Below the pieces are notes generated by a model. That model did not search any database and was not told where the DNA came from. It saw nothing but the letters and a program-made list of their open reading frames with translations. A stretch of 64,000 nucleotides of DNA from Gemmataceae bacterium (GTDB lineage: Bacteria > Planctomycetota > Planctomycetia > Gemmatales > Gemmataceae): assembly GCA_022842245.1 (NCBI GenBank), contig JALHPZ010000011.1, forward strand, positions 1 to 64,000, in the 5' to 3' direction. Below, one piece after another: positions 7,986 through 17,054 of the stretch; within the stretch, counting starts at the first letter, position 1, and the number at the start of each line of letters is the position of its first letter. The position numbers and the translations under genes are program-made.

Positions 7986-9593
7986 ATGCGGTTGCTCCGT
8001 CTTGCGTTTTTGATGGCGTTGGTTTCCCCTGTCTCCGCGCGCGCCGCCGAACGACCGCTCGAATCGCTGATCGACCAGCGGATCGACGCGAAGCTCGCCG
8101 CCGACAAGATCGCGCCCGCCGGCCCCGCCGACGACGCGACCCTGATCCGCCGGCTGACGCTCGACCTCGTCGGCCGCATTCCGACGGTCGGCGAATCCGA
8201 AGCCTTTTTGAAATCATCCGAAGCCGACAAGCGCGCGAAGCTCGTCGATCGGCTCATGGCGTCCCCGGCATTCGACCGCTACCAGGCGATATTGTTCGAC
8301 GCGATGCTGAACTCCGAGCCGGGCCGCGGGCGCTCGGGTTCCGTCCGCGACTACCTCGTGCAGGCGATGAAGGACAAGAAGCCATGGGACGTCATCTTCC
8401 GCGAGCTGATGCTGCCCGGCGCGGATGAGAAGACGAAGCAAGCCGGCGAGTTCCTGCGAGCCAGGGTGCAGGACGCCGACAAGATGACGAACGACGTATC
8501 GGTCGCCTTCTTCGGCGTGAATGTGAGCTGCGCTCAGTGCCACGATCACCCGCTGGTAAAGGACTGGAAGCAAGACCACTTCTTCGGGATGAAATCGTTC
8601 CTCGCCCGCACGTATGACGCCGGCGGCCAGCTCGCCGAGCGCGAAGCGGGCGTCGTGAAGTTCAAGCCGACGAAGGGACCGGAGAAGCCCGCGAAGCTGA
8701 TGTTCCTCACCGGAGCCGTGGTCGAAACCGACACGCTGCGCGACCTGACGAAGGACGAACAGAAGAAGGAGAAGGAAGCGAGCGACAAGAAGAACAAGGA
8801 CGCGAAGGCCGCGCCCGCGAAGCCGAAGTTCAGCGCGCGGGAGAAGCTCGTCGAGGTGGCACTGCAGCCGAAGGAGGCGGAGTTCTTCGCCCGCAACATC
8901 GTCAACCGGCTCTGGCACCGCTTCCTCGGCACCGGCCTCGTGAACCCGCTCGACCAGATGCACAGCGAGAACCCGGCCTCGCACCCGGAACTGCTGCAGG
9001 AACTGGCGCGGGACATGGCCGCGCACAAGTACGACATCCGCCGGCTGATCCGCGGCATCGTGATGAGCCAGACGTATGCCCGCAGCAGCCAGTACGGGAG
9101 TGAATCACGCCCCGAGGACAAGTACTTCGCCGTTGCCAAGCTCCGGCCGCTGACGCCGCAGCAGATGGGCACATCCCTCAAGATCGCGACGAGCGACCCG
9201 AAGCAGTACGACGGCCTGAAGCCGGACGAGTTCGAGAAGCGGATCGAGCAGGCTGAAAGCGCCGGGCGCGGCATCGCGTCGCTGATCGCACAGCCGACGG
9301 AGAACTTCCAGATCGGCGTCGGCGAAGCGCTCTTGTTCAGCAACGGCGACCGGATCGCGAAGGAGTTTCTCACCGACGGCGGCGGCAGCCTGCTCGGCTC
9401 GCTCAAGACCGCGAAGGAACCCGCCGAGGCCGTCAACGCACTCGTCCGCACCGCTTTGGCTCGACCCGCGACACCGGACGAATTGAACACCCTGCACGCG
9501 TACTTCGCCGAGCGGAAGGACCGCGCAGCCGAGGCTTACAAGCAAATGCTCTGGGCGCTGGTCACGTGCCCGGAGTTCCGATTCTGCCACTGA
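7986..9593 (+). CDS. DUF1549/DUF1553 domain protein with a CxxCH motif
   Basis: 535 residues with an N-terminal signal peptide (LLRLAFLMALVSPVSARAAE). The DUF1549 part includes LIRRLTLDLVGRIPT and a CAQCHDHP segment starting at residue 182, a c-type haem-binding CxxCH. A Lys/Glu-rich insert (about 255-280) leads to the DUF1553 part (NRLWHRFLGTGLVNP, ELLQELARDMAAHKYDIRRLIR, FLFSNGD-type elements). In planctomycetes such proteins are encoded directly upstream of DUF1501 proteins, as here with a 9-base gap, and probably form a periplasmic pair. The substrate is unknown; roles in polysaccharide or sulfated-sugar use have been proposed. Confidence 0.88.
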   Translation: MRLLRLAFLMALVSPVSARAAERPLESLIDQRIDAKLAADKIAPAGPADDATLIRRLTLDLVGRIPTVGESEAFLKSSEADKRAKLVDRLMASPAFDRYQAILFDAMLNSEPGRGRSGSVRDYLVQAMKDKKPWDVIFRELMLPGADEKTKQAGEFLRARVQDADKMTNDVSVAFFGVNVSCAQCHDHPLVKDWKQDHFFGMKSFLARTYDAGGQLAEREAGVVKFKPTKGPEKPAKLMFLTGAVVETDTLRDLTKDEQKKEKEASDKKNKDAKAAPAKPKFSAREKLVEVALQPKEAEFFARNIVNRLWHRFLGTGLVNPLDQMHSENPASHPELLQELARDMAAHKYDIRRLIRGIVMSQTYARSSQYGSESRPEDKYFAVAKLRPLTPQQMGTSLKIATSDPKQYDGLKPDEFEKRIEQAESAGRGIASLIAQPTENFQIGVGEALLFSNGDRIAKEFLTDGGGSLLGSLKTAKEPAEAVNALVRTALARPATPDELNTLHAYFAERKDRAAEAYKQMLWALVTCPEFRFCH

Positions 9594-9602
9594 GGTGATT
9601 TC

Positions 9603-10868
9603 ATGCAGCGACGCGACTTCCTCGCCGCGACGACGGCGTTCACCGCGACGGCCTTCGCCGACATGACCGGCCTGAACGTGCTGGCGAACCCGGCCGTCGC
9701 CGCCGACCTCAAGAAGAACCAGAAGCGCGTCATCATGCTCTGGCTCGCAGGCGGTGCCAGCCAGCTCGAGACGTGGGACCCGAAGCCCGGCGCGTCCACC
9801 GGCGGCCCCTTCCGCGCCATCCCGACCGATGTGCCCGGCGTACACATCTCCGAGCTGATGCCGGAAATGGCGAAGCGGATGAAGCATGTCTGCATCCTGC
9901 GCGGCCTCGACACCAAGAACGGCGACCACGGCAGCGCCGCCGTCACGATGATGCGCGGCCGCCGCAACGAGGCCGGCCTGAAGTATCCCGACCTCGGCGC
10001 CGTCGTGGCCCGCGAGATGGGCCGCGCCGACAGCAAGGTGCCCGATTACGTCACCTTCTACACGCAGACCGAAGGCCGCGGCATGGCCCCCGGCGACTCA
10101 GGCTTCCTCGGCGCCCGCTACGCGCCGATGGAGCTGACGACCAACAACACGCCCGAATTCATCCGCAAGCTGGACACCATCAGCGACCTCGACCACAAGA
10201 CGCGCTCCGACCTGCGCGACTTGCTAAGCAAGCAGTTCGCCAAGGGCCGCCAATCGGAAGTGATGGGCAGCCACAACGAGGCGTACGAGCGCGTCCGCGG
10301 CATCATGGCCAGCGAGACGCTCTTCGACATTTCGAAGGAACCTCAAAAGGTCCGCGACCGCTACGGCCCGACGCAGTTCGGCCAGCAGACGCTGATCGCG
10401 CGCCGCCTCGTCGAGGCCGGCGTGCCCTTCGTCCGCGTCGGCCGCGCGTGGTGGGACAGCCACGGCCAGAACTTCGAGACGCACCAGGAGATGGTGCCGG
10501 AACTCGACTACGTGATGGCGGCGCTGATCGACGACCTGAAGGACCGCGGCCTGCTCGACGACGTGATGATCGTGACCCTCTCGGAGTTCGGCCGCACGCC
10601 GAGCATCAACGCCAGCCTCGGCCGCGACCACTTCGCCAGCGCCTGGAGCACCACCATCACCGGCACCGGCATCAAGGGCGGCTCCGTCTACGGCAAGACC
10701 GACGAGAAGGGCAACAAGGTCGTCGCCGAGCAGGTGGACGCCGGCAGCCTCTTCGCGACGATCTACTCGGCGCTCGGCATCAATCCGGAGAAGAACTACT
10801 ACGTCGGCAGCCGCCCCGTGCCGCTCGTCAACCCGGGCGTCGAGGCGATCGAAGAGGTTCTGGCGTAA
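9603..10868 (+). CDS. DUF1501 domain-containing protein, partner of the upstream DUF1549 protein
   Basis: 421 residues. The N-terminus MQRRDFLAATTAF is a compact Tat-type leader (RRDFL). DUF1501 landmarks are MLWLAGGASQLETWDPKPG, a WWDSHGQNFETH segment (metal-ligand-like Asp and His), LSEFGRTP and GRDHFASAWS. It starts 9 bases after the DUF1549 stop, so the two genes are almost certainly one transcript. Compared with the DUF1501 protein at 4436-5908 it is 69 residues shorter and belongs to the paired subtype. Confidence 0.88.
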   Translation: MQRRDFLAATTAFTATAFADMTGLNVLANPAVAADLKKNQKRVIMLWLAGGASQLETWDPKPGASTGGPFRAIPTDVPGVHISELMPEMAKRMKHVCILRGLDTKNGDHGSAAVTMMRGRRNEAGLKYPDLGAVVAREMGRADSKVPDYVTFYTQTEGRGMAPGDSGFLGARYAPMELTTNNTPEFIRKLDTISDLDHKTRSDLRDLLSKQFAKGRQSEVMGSHNEAYERVRGIMASETLFDISKEPQKVRDRYGPTQFGQQTLIARRLVEAGVPFVRVGRAWWDSHGQNFETHQEMVPELDYVMAALIDDLKDRGLLDDVMIVTLSEFGRTPSINASLGRDHFASAWSTTITGTGIKGGSVYGKTDEKGNKVVAEQVDAGSLFATIYSALGINPEKNYYVGSRPVPLVNPGVEAIEEVLA

Positions 10869-10877
10869 TACCGTAGC

Positions 10878-10899
10878 CAGTCGAATGCCTGTTCGACTG
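10878..10899 (+). terminator. Small hairpin after the DUF1549-DUF1501 pair
   Basis: CAGTCGAA (10878-10885) pairs with TTCGACTG (10892-10899) over a 6-base loop, 9 bases after the DUF1501 stop codon. There is no T-tract, so termination would need another factor. Confidence 0.3.
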
Positions 10900-10940
10900 A
10901 CCGATGTCTACTCGCCGTGCCCGTTCCATACCATGGCTCG

Positions 10941-12182
10941 ATGAACCATTTCGTCTCGCACCTCGAAGGCGCCATCGATGGCACGCGCCTCGAGTACGGC
11001 CAACTTTACAACCTTCACGCCGGGCGGCCGATCGTCGTGCGGTACGACCTCGACGCCGTGAAGCGCGCCGTCACGCCGGAGATCATTGCGAAGCGGCCGC
11101 CGACGCTGTGGCGGTACCGCGAGTTGCTGCCGCTGCCATTCAGCGATGGGGATGGTTGGTGGAGTGAACTGCCGGTGACGCTCGGGGAGGGGCTGACCCC
11201 GGTATTGTTTTGCCCGCGACTCGGAAAGCAACTCGGCCTACCCAACCTTTACATCAAGGACGAATCGCAACTGCCGACGGGTAGTTTCAAGAGCCGCGGA
11301 ATGACGGCGGCCGTGAGCATGGCGAAATGGCTGGGCGTGAAGCGCGTGGCGTTGCCGACGGCCGGGAACGCCGGCGGCGCGGCCGCGGCCTACGCGGCGC
11401 GGGCGGGGATCGAGTGCTTCGTCTTCATGCCGGCCGACACGCCGGTCGTGAACCAGTTCGAACCGCACCTCTACGGGGCGAAGGCGTTCCGCGTCAACGG
11501 CCTCATCAACGACTGCGGCAAGATCGTCAAGGACGGCACGGAGCCAATGGGCTGGTTCGATCTCTCGACACTCAAGGAGCCGTACCGCCTCGAAGGCAAG
11601 AAGACGATGGGCCTCGAACTGGCCGAGCAATTCCATTGGAAATTACCCGACGTCATCCTCTACCCGACCGGCGGCGGAACCGGGCTCATCGGCATGTGGA
11701 AGGCGTTCCAGGAGTTGAAGGATCTCGGCTGGCTTATGAGCGAGAAGATGCCGCGGTTGATCTCGTGCCAGGCGGAGGGCTGCGCCCCGATCGTGCGGGC
11801 GTTCGAGAAGGGGGAGCGGTTCGCCGAGTTGTTCCCGAACGCCGCGACGGTGGCGAGCGGCTTGCGCGTGCCGGTGGCCGTCGGCGACTTCCTGATGCTC
11901 GACGCGATCCGCGCGAGCGGCGGGAAGGCCGTCGCGGGCGCGGAGCGTTCGATCGCGCCGTGGATGGTTCGCGCGAGCGCGGCCGAGGGGATCGCGATCT
12001 GCCCGGAGACGGCCGTCTGCTTCGACGTGCTGGAGAAGTTGCTCGCGGCCGGCGACGTGCGGCCGGACGAGACGGTCGTGGTTTTCAACACGGGGGCGGC
12101 TCCGAAGTATTTGGAGGCGCTGCCGGTCGAGTTGCCGATGTTGGAGAAGGAGAGCATTTCATGGGATAGAATTGCAGGATAG
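10941..12182 (+). CDS. thrC: Threonine synthase
   Basis: 413 residues from the ATG at 10941; an in-frame GTG 24 bases upstream is less likely. This fold-type II PLP enzyme converts O-phosphohomoserine to threonine and phosphate. The PLP lysine is K117 in LPTGSFKSRGMT. The phosphate-binding loop is seen as TAGNAGGAAAAYAARAG and YPTGGGTGLIGMWKAF. The length and the N-terminal Zn-free layout match the class I-like bacterial enzymes of about 400 residues. Related cysteate synthases share the motifs, so assignment rests on general similarity. It is alone in its orientation unit, with a small membrane protein gene 27 bases downstream. Confidence 0.85.
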   Translation: MNHFVSHLEGAIDGTRLEYGQLYNLHAGRPIVVRYDLDAVKRAVTPEIIAKRPPTLWRYRELLPLPFSDGDGWWSELPVTLGEGLTPVLFCPRLGKQLGLPNLYIKDESQLPTGSFKSRGMTAAVSMAKWLGVKRVALPTAGNAGGAAAAYAARAGIECFVFMPADTPVVNQFEPHLYGAKAFRVNGLINDCGKIVKDGTEPMGWFDLSTLKEPYRLEGKKTMGLELAEQFHWKLPDVILYPTGGGTGLIGMWKAFQELKDLGWLMSEKMPRLISCQAEGCAPIVRAFEKGERFAELFPNAATVASGLRVPVAVGDFLMLDAIRASGGKAVAGAERSIAPWMVRASAAEGIAICPETAVCFDVLEKLLAAGDVRPDETVVVFNTGAAPKYLEALPVELPMLEKESISWDRIAG

Positions 12183-12209
12183 ACGTTCGGACTCAGACCG
12201 AGACCAAGA

Positions 12210-12521
12210 ATGGAACTTTCATCAAAAACCCGAGGCCGAACGGCACGGAACGTCTCGCTGGTATTCCTGTTGAATGTGTTGCTCTGGATCGCTTGGCTTA
12301 CGATCGGTTGGTACACGACAGACGACATCGGTCGTGCTTATTTGCCATTGCTTTTTTGGACGTCTGCTCCGTTCTTGGGCATGTTTTTGCTTTTCAGTCT
12401 TTGTGTGATCTTAATGCGACGGGATCCGAAACCCGACGAACGAACATCTGATTCGCCGCTCAAGCTACCAGTACCTCGCTGGCGAGAACTTCCGTCGAAT
12501 GAACGAGGGCCACAGAAGTAG
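12210..12521 (+). CDS. Small hypothetical membrane protein
   Basis: 103 residues, not recognised. Two hydrophobic segments (about 17-36 and 47-69) are separated by a short polar loop; the N-terminus is basic (KTRGRTARN) and the C-terminal 30 residues are charged and Pro-rich. The gene is AT-richer than its neighbours and lies 27 bases after thrC. It could be co-transcribed, but nothing links the functions. It is probably a real inner-membrane protein because both segments are clean and the frame is full length between neighbours. Confidence 0.55.
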   Translation: MELSSKTRGRTARNVSLVFLLNVLLWIAWLTIGWYTTDDIGRAYLPLLFWTSAPFLGMFLLFSLCVILMRRDPKPDERTSDSPLKLPVPRWRELPSNERGPQK

Positions 12522-12557
12522 TCGTTCGCATCGCAGTTCTTCTCCTATTATCTTCGT

Positions 12558-14033
12558 GTGACCACACCTTCCGTCCTCATCGTCGGCGGCGGCCTCGCGG
12601 GTCTTTCGGCGGCCGTGGCCCTCGCGCCGCGCGGATACCGCGTCACGGTCCTCGAATCGCGGCCGCGCCTCGGCGGGCGGGCGTCGTCGTTCAGCGATCC
12701 CGCGACGGGGCAGCTCGTCGATGCGTGCCAGCACGTCAGCATGGGCTGCTGCACGAACTTCGCCCACTTCTGCCGCACGATCGGCGTCGAGCACTTTTTG
12801 GAGCCGCAGCGCACGCTCTGGTTCCGCACGCCGGACCGGCGGACGAGCACGTTTCGATCCGATCCGTGGCCGGCACCGTTCCACCTGGGGCGAGCGCTCA
12901 CAGGGGCGCACTACCTGACAGCGACCGACAAGCTCCGCATCGGCTGGGGGATGCTGCAACTGCTTCGGGAGTCTCCGGAGGCCGATCCGCCGGCGATCGC
13001 GTGGTTGAAGGAGCATCGCCAGAATGCGCGGACGATCGAACGATTCTGGGGCGTCGTGCTGACGAGCGCGTTGAACGAGACCGTCGAGCGGGTCGGATTG
13101 AAGTACGCGCGGAAGGTGTTCGTCGATGGTTTCCTGCGGCACCGCGATGGCTTCACGGTCCACGTGCCGACGGTGCCGCTCGGGCGGTTTTATGGCGAGG
13201 AACTGCGCGGCTGGCTCGATGCGCGAGGTGTCGAAGTACGTGAAAGTTGCGGGGTGAAACAGATTGCTTGGCGCGACGATCTTTCTCCCTCCCCCTTGAA
13301 GGGGGAGGGCCGGGGTGGGGGTGACGGGGATCGCGGTCAGCCACTACACGCCCCAGCCCCCCACCCTAACCCTCCCCCTCAAGGGGGGAGGGGACAAGAC
13401 TCGACGAGCGATACCGGACCTTCTCAAAGTCGAATCGCCGTCACGTTGCGCGACGGCTCCGAACTCGACGCCGACGCCGTCATCCTCGCCGTCCCCTTCG
13501 ATCGCGTCCTCGACCTGCTGCCGGCCGAGATCGCTTCGCAGCCGTACTTCGCCAACATCGCGAACCTCGCTCCGTCGCCGATCACCAGCGTCCACCTCTG
13601 GTTCGACCGCGACATCACCCCGCTGCCGCACGTCGTGCTCGTCGATTGCATCGGCCAGTGGGTCTTCAATCGCGGCAACGGCTACGTCCAGGTCGTCGTT
13701 AGCGCGTCTTACGACCTTAAGAAGCGGGGCCGCGACAACATCGAATCCCTCATCGTCGCCGAACTCGGCCGAATCTTCCCGCACTCGGCCACTCTCCTGC
13801 GGGCCAAAGTCGTCACGGAGCACACCGCGACCTTCAGCGCCGTGCCCGGCGTTGATGCGTTCCGGCCAACCCAAGATACGCCAATTCCGAACCTCTTCCT
13901 CGCCGGCGATTGGACGCAAACCGGTTGGCCCGCGACAATGGAAGGAGCCGTACGCAGCGGATACCTCGCCGCCGAGGCGGTCCTCGCGTCCCACGGCCGA
14001 CCGGAAACAATCGTGCAACCCGACCTCGTCTAA
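12558..14033 (+). CDS. hpnE: Hydroxysqualene dehydroxylase-like FAD enzyme (HpnE family), with in-frame repeat insert
   Basis: 491 residues from a GTG at 12558. The dinucleotide-binding motif is at the N-terminus (GGGLAGLSAAVAL, then ESRPRLGGRASSF), and the C-terminal FAD segment reads FLAGDWTQTGWPATMEGAVRSG. HpnE is an amine-oxidase-like flavoenzyme that makes squalene from hydroxysqualene in the HpnCDE route; carotenoid desaturases are close relatives. Residues about 243-281 do not belong to the family: they are Pro/Gly-rich (SPSPLKGEGRGG, then PHPNPPPQGG) and are encoded by a palindromic repeat at 13284-13396 that keeps the frame. The family core continues normally afterwards with VTLRDGSELDADAVILAVP. 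Whether the enzyme is active with this loop is unknown. Confidence 0.8.
   Translation: MTTPSVLIVGGGLAGLSAAVALAPRGYRVTVLESRPRLGGRASSFSDPATGQLVDACQHVSMGCCTNFAHFCRTIGVEHFLEPQRTLWFRTPDRRTSTFRSDPWPAPFHLGRALTGAHYLTATDKLRIGWGMLQLLRESPEADPPAIAWLKEHRQNARTIERFWGVVLTSALNETVERVGLKYARKVFVDGFLRHRDGFTVHVPTVPLGRFYGEELRGWLDARGVEVRESCGVKQIAWRDDLSPSPLKGEGRGGGDGDRGQPLHAPAPHPNPPPQGGRGQDSTSDTGPSQSRIAVTLRDGSELDADAVILAVPFDRVLDLLPAEIASQPYFANIANLAPSPITSVHLWFDRDITPLPHVVLVDCIGQWVFNRGNGYVQVVVSASYDLKKRGRDNIESLIVAELGRIFPHSATLLRAKVVTEHTATFSAVPGVDAFRPTQDTPIPNLFLAGDWTQTGWPATMEGAVRSGYLAAEAVLASHGRPETIVQPDLV
13284..13396. repeat. REP/MITE-like palindromic element inserted in frame in hpnE
   Basis: Two GC-rich arms in opposite orientation flank a short centre. 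The left arm (about 13286-13321) reads through CCCTTGAAGGGGGAGGGCC and a G-run. The right arm (about 13351-13396) has the complementary CCCCCCACCCTAACCCTC and CCCCTCAAGGGGGGAGGGG. Each arm also contains its own small hairpin around TTGAAG or CTCAAG. The composition is unlike the surrounding coding sequence. Confidence 0.75.
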
Positions 14034-14043
14034 GGACTCTCCC

Positions 14044-14760
14044 ATGCGTCTGCTCGCTCTCATGGCCCTGCTCGCCGCCGTTGGTCCGGTTTCCGCGCAG
14101 TGGAAACTCGACGACAAGTTCAAAGTACTGAAGCCCGAAGACCTGAAGGACGCCGAAGGCACACCGCCGCCGAAGGGGGCCATTATTCTGTTCGACGGCA
14201 AGTCGGCCGATAAGTGGACCAAGCGCGACGGCAAGAAGGTCGAGTGGAAAATCGCCGACGGCGCGATGGAAGGCTTCAAGGGCCACGGCGACATCGTCAC
14301 GAAGGAGAAGTTCGGCGGGAAGTTCCACCTCCACGTCGAGTTCCGCATCCCGTACGAGCCGGACCTGAAGCAGGGCCAGGGCCGCGGCAATAGCGGCGTC
14401 TACATTCAGGGCCGCTATGAGGTGCAGGTGCTCGACAGCTATGGTCTCGCGAGCAAGAACAACGACTGCGCCGCGATCTACGAAGTGGCCGCGCCGCTCA
14501 AGAACGCCTGCAAGGCCCCGACCGTCTGGCAGGCCTACGACATCGAATTCACCGCTCCGAAGTTCGAGAACGGCAAGAAGGTCGAACCGGTGCACATCAC
14601 GGTCGTCCATAACGGCGTGAAGGTCCACGACAACGTGAAGGTGACCGTGGACAACACCCGCGCCGGCGCCGGCGGCGACCCGGCGACGCCCGGCCCGATC
14701 CTGCTGCAAGACCACGGCCACCCGGTGCAGTACCGGAACATCTGGCTCGTGAAGAAGTAA
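14044..14760 (+). CDS. DUF1080 (3-keto-disaccharide hydrolase domain) secreted protein
   Basis: 238 residues from the ATG at 14044, giving a signal peptide (RLLALMALLAAVGPVSAQ). The frame is open far upstream inside hpnE, but only this start has a leader. DUF1080 hallmarks are AIILFDGKSADKWTKRDGKKVEW near residue 45, FHLHVEFRIPY, GNSGVYIQGRYEVQVLDS and the C-terminal LLQDHGHPVQYRNIWLVKK. The fold is a concanavalin-like jelly roll, and members include 3-keto-glycoside hydrolases; secreted copies are very numerous in planctomycetes. It is only 10 bases after hpnE and probably shares its transcript, though no functional link is evident. Confidence 0.85.
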   Translation: MRLLALMALLAAVGPVSAQWKLDDKFKVLKPEDLKDAEGTPPPKGAIILFDGKSADKWTKRDGKKVEWKIADGAMEGFKGHGDIVTKEKFGGKFHLHVEFRIPYEPDLKQGQGRGNSGVYIQGRYEVQVLDSYGLASKNNDCAAIYEVAAPLKNACKAPTVWQAYDIEFTAPKFENGKKVEPVHITVVHNGVKVHDNVKVTVDNTRAGAGGDPATPGPILLQDHGHPVQYRNIWLVKK

Positions 14761-14959
14761 CTCCGGGGACCTGACCAATCATCGCCCACCCTTATCTCCG
14801 ATATCGCCGCCTCAAAACGGACCGGGGGGGGGTTGGCGATATTCCCTTGACTGGCTCAATAGAATTCCGGCTCCGGTGCGGGTCGCGCGAACCATCGTGC
14901 CGTTGGATTGGTCGATCACGGTAATCCGCCCGAACTCAAACTCACCGGAACGGCACGGA

Positions 14960-16387
14960 ATGGGACAAGCCACAATCGACGCCTTACCGGCCGATTCCCC
15001 ATCCCATCCGCGTTATCACCCCGGCGGCTCGCGCGAAATCCTCGCGCTCGCCGGGCCGCTCATCCTCGCGAACAGCTTCACCACCATCCAGTTCACCGTG
15101 GACCGGCTCTTCCTGAGCTGGTACCACCCGGACGCGATGGGCGCATCCATGCCCGCCGCGATGGTGTTCTGGTTCGTCTTCGCCTTCGTGCAGGGCACCG
15201 CCGGCTACGTCTCCACGTTCGTCGCCCAATACACCGGCGCCGGCCGGCCGAATCGCGTTGGCCCGGCGGTCTGGCACGGCATCCATTTCAGCCTGATCGC
15301 CGGCTCGCTCTTCTGGCTGCTGTGGTTCCCCGCCCCCGCGCTCTTCGCCTGGGCCGGGCACGAACCTCACATGCAGGTGTTGGAAACGACCTACTTCCGC
15401 ACCCTCTGCGCCGCCGCCATGCCGATGGCGATCATCGCCGCCGTCTCCAGCTTCTTCTCCGGACGTGGCGATTCCTGGACCGTCCTCGGCATCAACGCCA
15501 TCGGCACGGTCGTCAATATCGGCCTCGACTACGTCCTGATCTTCGGCCACTTCGGGTTCCCGGAACTCGGGATCGTCGGCGCGGGCTGGGCCACCGCCGC
15601 CGGCGCGTGGGCTTCGGCCCTGCTCGCCCTCGGCCTCTTCCTCCGCCGCCGCTATCGCGAGCAGTACGACTCGATGAACTGGCGACCGGAACGCGAACTG
15701 TCCGTGCGTTTGCTGAAGTTCGGCTCACCGGCCGGGCTGCAATGGGCGCTCGACGCGATCTCGTTCACGCTCTTCACGGTCTTCGTCGGCCAGCTCGGCA
15801 AGGCCGAGCAGAACGCCACGAGCCTCACGTTCACGCTGAACCTCTTCGGCTTCCTGCCGATGATGGGCATGGGCCAGGCGATCGCGATCCTCGTCGGCCA
15901 GCGGCTCGGCGAGAACCGCCCCGAGCTGGCCGAACGCTCCACGATCCTCGGTATGCGCTGGACGCTCGCGTATTCATGCCTCGTGGCGGCGTGCTACTTC
16001 TTCATCCCGGAACTGCTGATGAAGCCGTTCGAACCCGACCCCGGCACCGAACAGGCACGGGAGTGGCCCGCCGTCGCGGCGATCGTGCCGACGTTGCTCA
16101 TGTGCGTGGCGATCTACTCCATCGCGGATACGCTCAATGTCACGTATTCCTTCGCCCTGCGCGGGGCCGGGGATACGCGATTCGTGACCATCCTCACGTT
16201 CTGCCTCGCCTGGCCGTGCATGATCGTGCCGACGTTCCTCGTTGTGCGCTACGGCGGCAGCGTCTACGTCGCGTGGGGCTTCGCGACGTTCTACATCGCC
16301 GTCATGGCAAGTTGTTTCTGGTGGCGGTTCAATACGGGCAAGTGGAAATCGATGCGCGTGATCGAACAGGCGACGCCGGTCACGTGA
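14960..16387 (+). CDS. MATE family multidrug/Na+ antiporter
   Basis: 475 residues from the ATG at 14960; a GTG 84 bases upstream in the same frame adds a polar stretch and is less likely. The protein is hydrophobic throughout, with about 12 membrane segments in two similar halves. MATE signatures are REILALAGPLILANSFTTIQFTVDRLFLSW in the first helix and the repeated element RLLKFGSPAGLQWALDAI at the start of the second half. MATE proteins export cationic drugs or metabolites in exchange for Na+ or H+; the substrate cannot be read from sequence. The stop overlaps the 3' end of the convergent gene by 8 bases. Confidence 0.85.
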   Translation: MGQATIDALPADSPSHPRYHPGGSREILALAGPLILANSFTTIQFTVDRLFLSWYHPDAMGASMPAAMVFWFVFAFVQGTAGYVSTFVAQYTGAGRPNRVGPAVWHGIHFSLIAGSLFWLLWFPAPALFAWAGHEPHMQVLETTYFRTLCAAAMPMAIIAAVSSFFSGRGDSWTVLGINAIGTVVNIGLDYVLIFGHFGFPELGIVGAGWATAAGAWASALLALGLFLRRRYREQYDSMNWRPERELSVRLLKFGSPAGLQWALDAISFTLFTVFVGQLGKAEQNATSLTFTLNLFGFLPMMGMGQAIAILVGQRLGENRPELAERSTILGMRWTLAYSCLVAACYFFIPELLMKPFEPDPGTEQAREWPAVAAIVPTLLMCVAIYSIADTLNVTYSFALRGAGDTRFVTILTFCLAWPCMIVPTFLVVRYGGSVYVAWGFATFYIAVMASCFWWRFNTGKWKSMRVIEQATPVT

Positions 16388-17054
16388 TGCGCTCCTTCAC
16401 CTCGAAGCCTTTGCCGTCGGCCCAGACTTCGATCCACGGCTCGGACTCTTCGAACGTCCAGACCAGCAGAGCGCGATCGCGCAGTTCGGTCCAGTCGCCC
16501 TCGGGCCAGGGGAAATGCCACCCGCCGAGCACGGCATACGCTTCGATCTTACCATAGAGCGGGCAGAGATCGGCGTAGCGTTTCTCGTAGGCCTGGGCCG
16601 GGGCCTTGTCTTTGAAGTTGTTGTTGAAGGGCCATTCCGGCTTCCATTTGTTCTTCTTCAGCCAGGCTTGCACAGCCGGTGAGCCGAGTTGGAACACCGC
16701 GTCCAGCGGCGGTAGCGACCGGCCCGGATGCGCATAAAGGGCCGTGGCCTTCTTGTCGATCTTGAGAGTCGCCTTCTTGTCGAGCACCGCGACCCCGCCG
16801 CCCTCGCCGTCGGTGTAGATGCTCAGCACGCCGGCCGTCGGGCCGACCTTATACTTGTTCCCGTGGAGGAACTCCTTGAATGCACCGCAGTCGATCGAGA
16901 GCCAGTGCCGATCCATCGGCTGCTTCTTCGGCGGCGGCACGATCCCCTGCCCGCCCCACACGGCCGCGAGGTCGTCTTTCGGTCCCTTGTCACGCAAGAA
17001 GACGCACGGCCGCGAGAGTGGCCAGGCTTCTTGTTCAAGTTCCTCGGCGGTCAT
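16380..17054 (-). CDS. Hypothetical protein translationally coupled to a DUF4380-like protein
   Basis: 224 residues, not recognised. The ATG at 17054 is chosen because it forms a 4-base ATGA overlap with the stop of the upstream gene (17051-17054). The protein is soluble, with no signal peptide or membrane segment. Notable features are acidic/aromatic segments (DRHWLSIDCGAFKEFL, PEWPFNNNFKDK, GGWHFPWPEGDW) and a C-terminal WTFEESEPWIEVWADG. The tight coupling argues for a joint role with the upstream protein. There is no hint of catalytic motifs. Confidence 0.6.
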   Translation of the reverse strand: MTAEELEQEAWPLSRPCVFLRDKGPKDDLAAVWGGQGIVPPPKKQPMDRHWLSIDCGAFKEFLHGNKYKVGPTAGVLSIYTDGEGGGVAVLDKKATLKIDKKATALYAHPGRSLPPLDAVFQLGSPAVQAWLKKNKWKPEWPFNNNFKDKAPAQAYEKRYADLCPLYGKIEAYAVLGGWHFPWPEGDWTELRDRALLVWTFEESEPWIEVWADGKGFEVKERIT

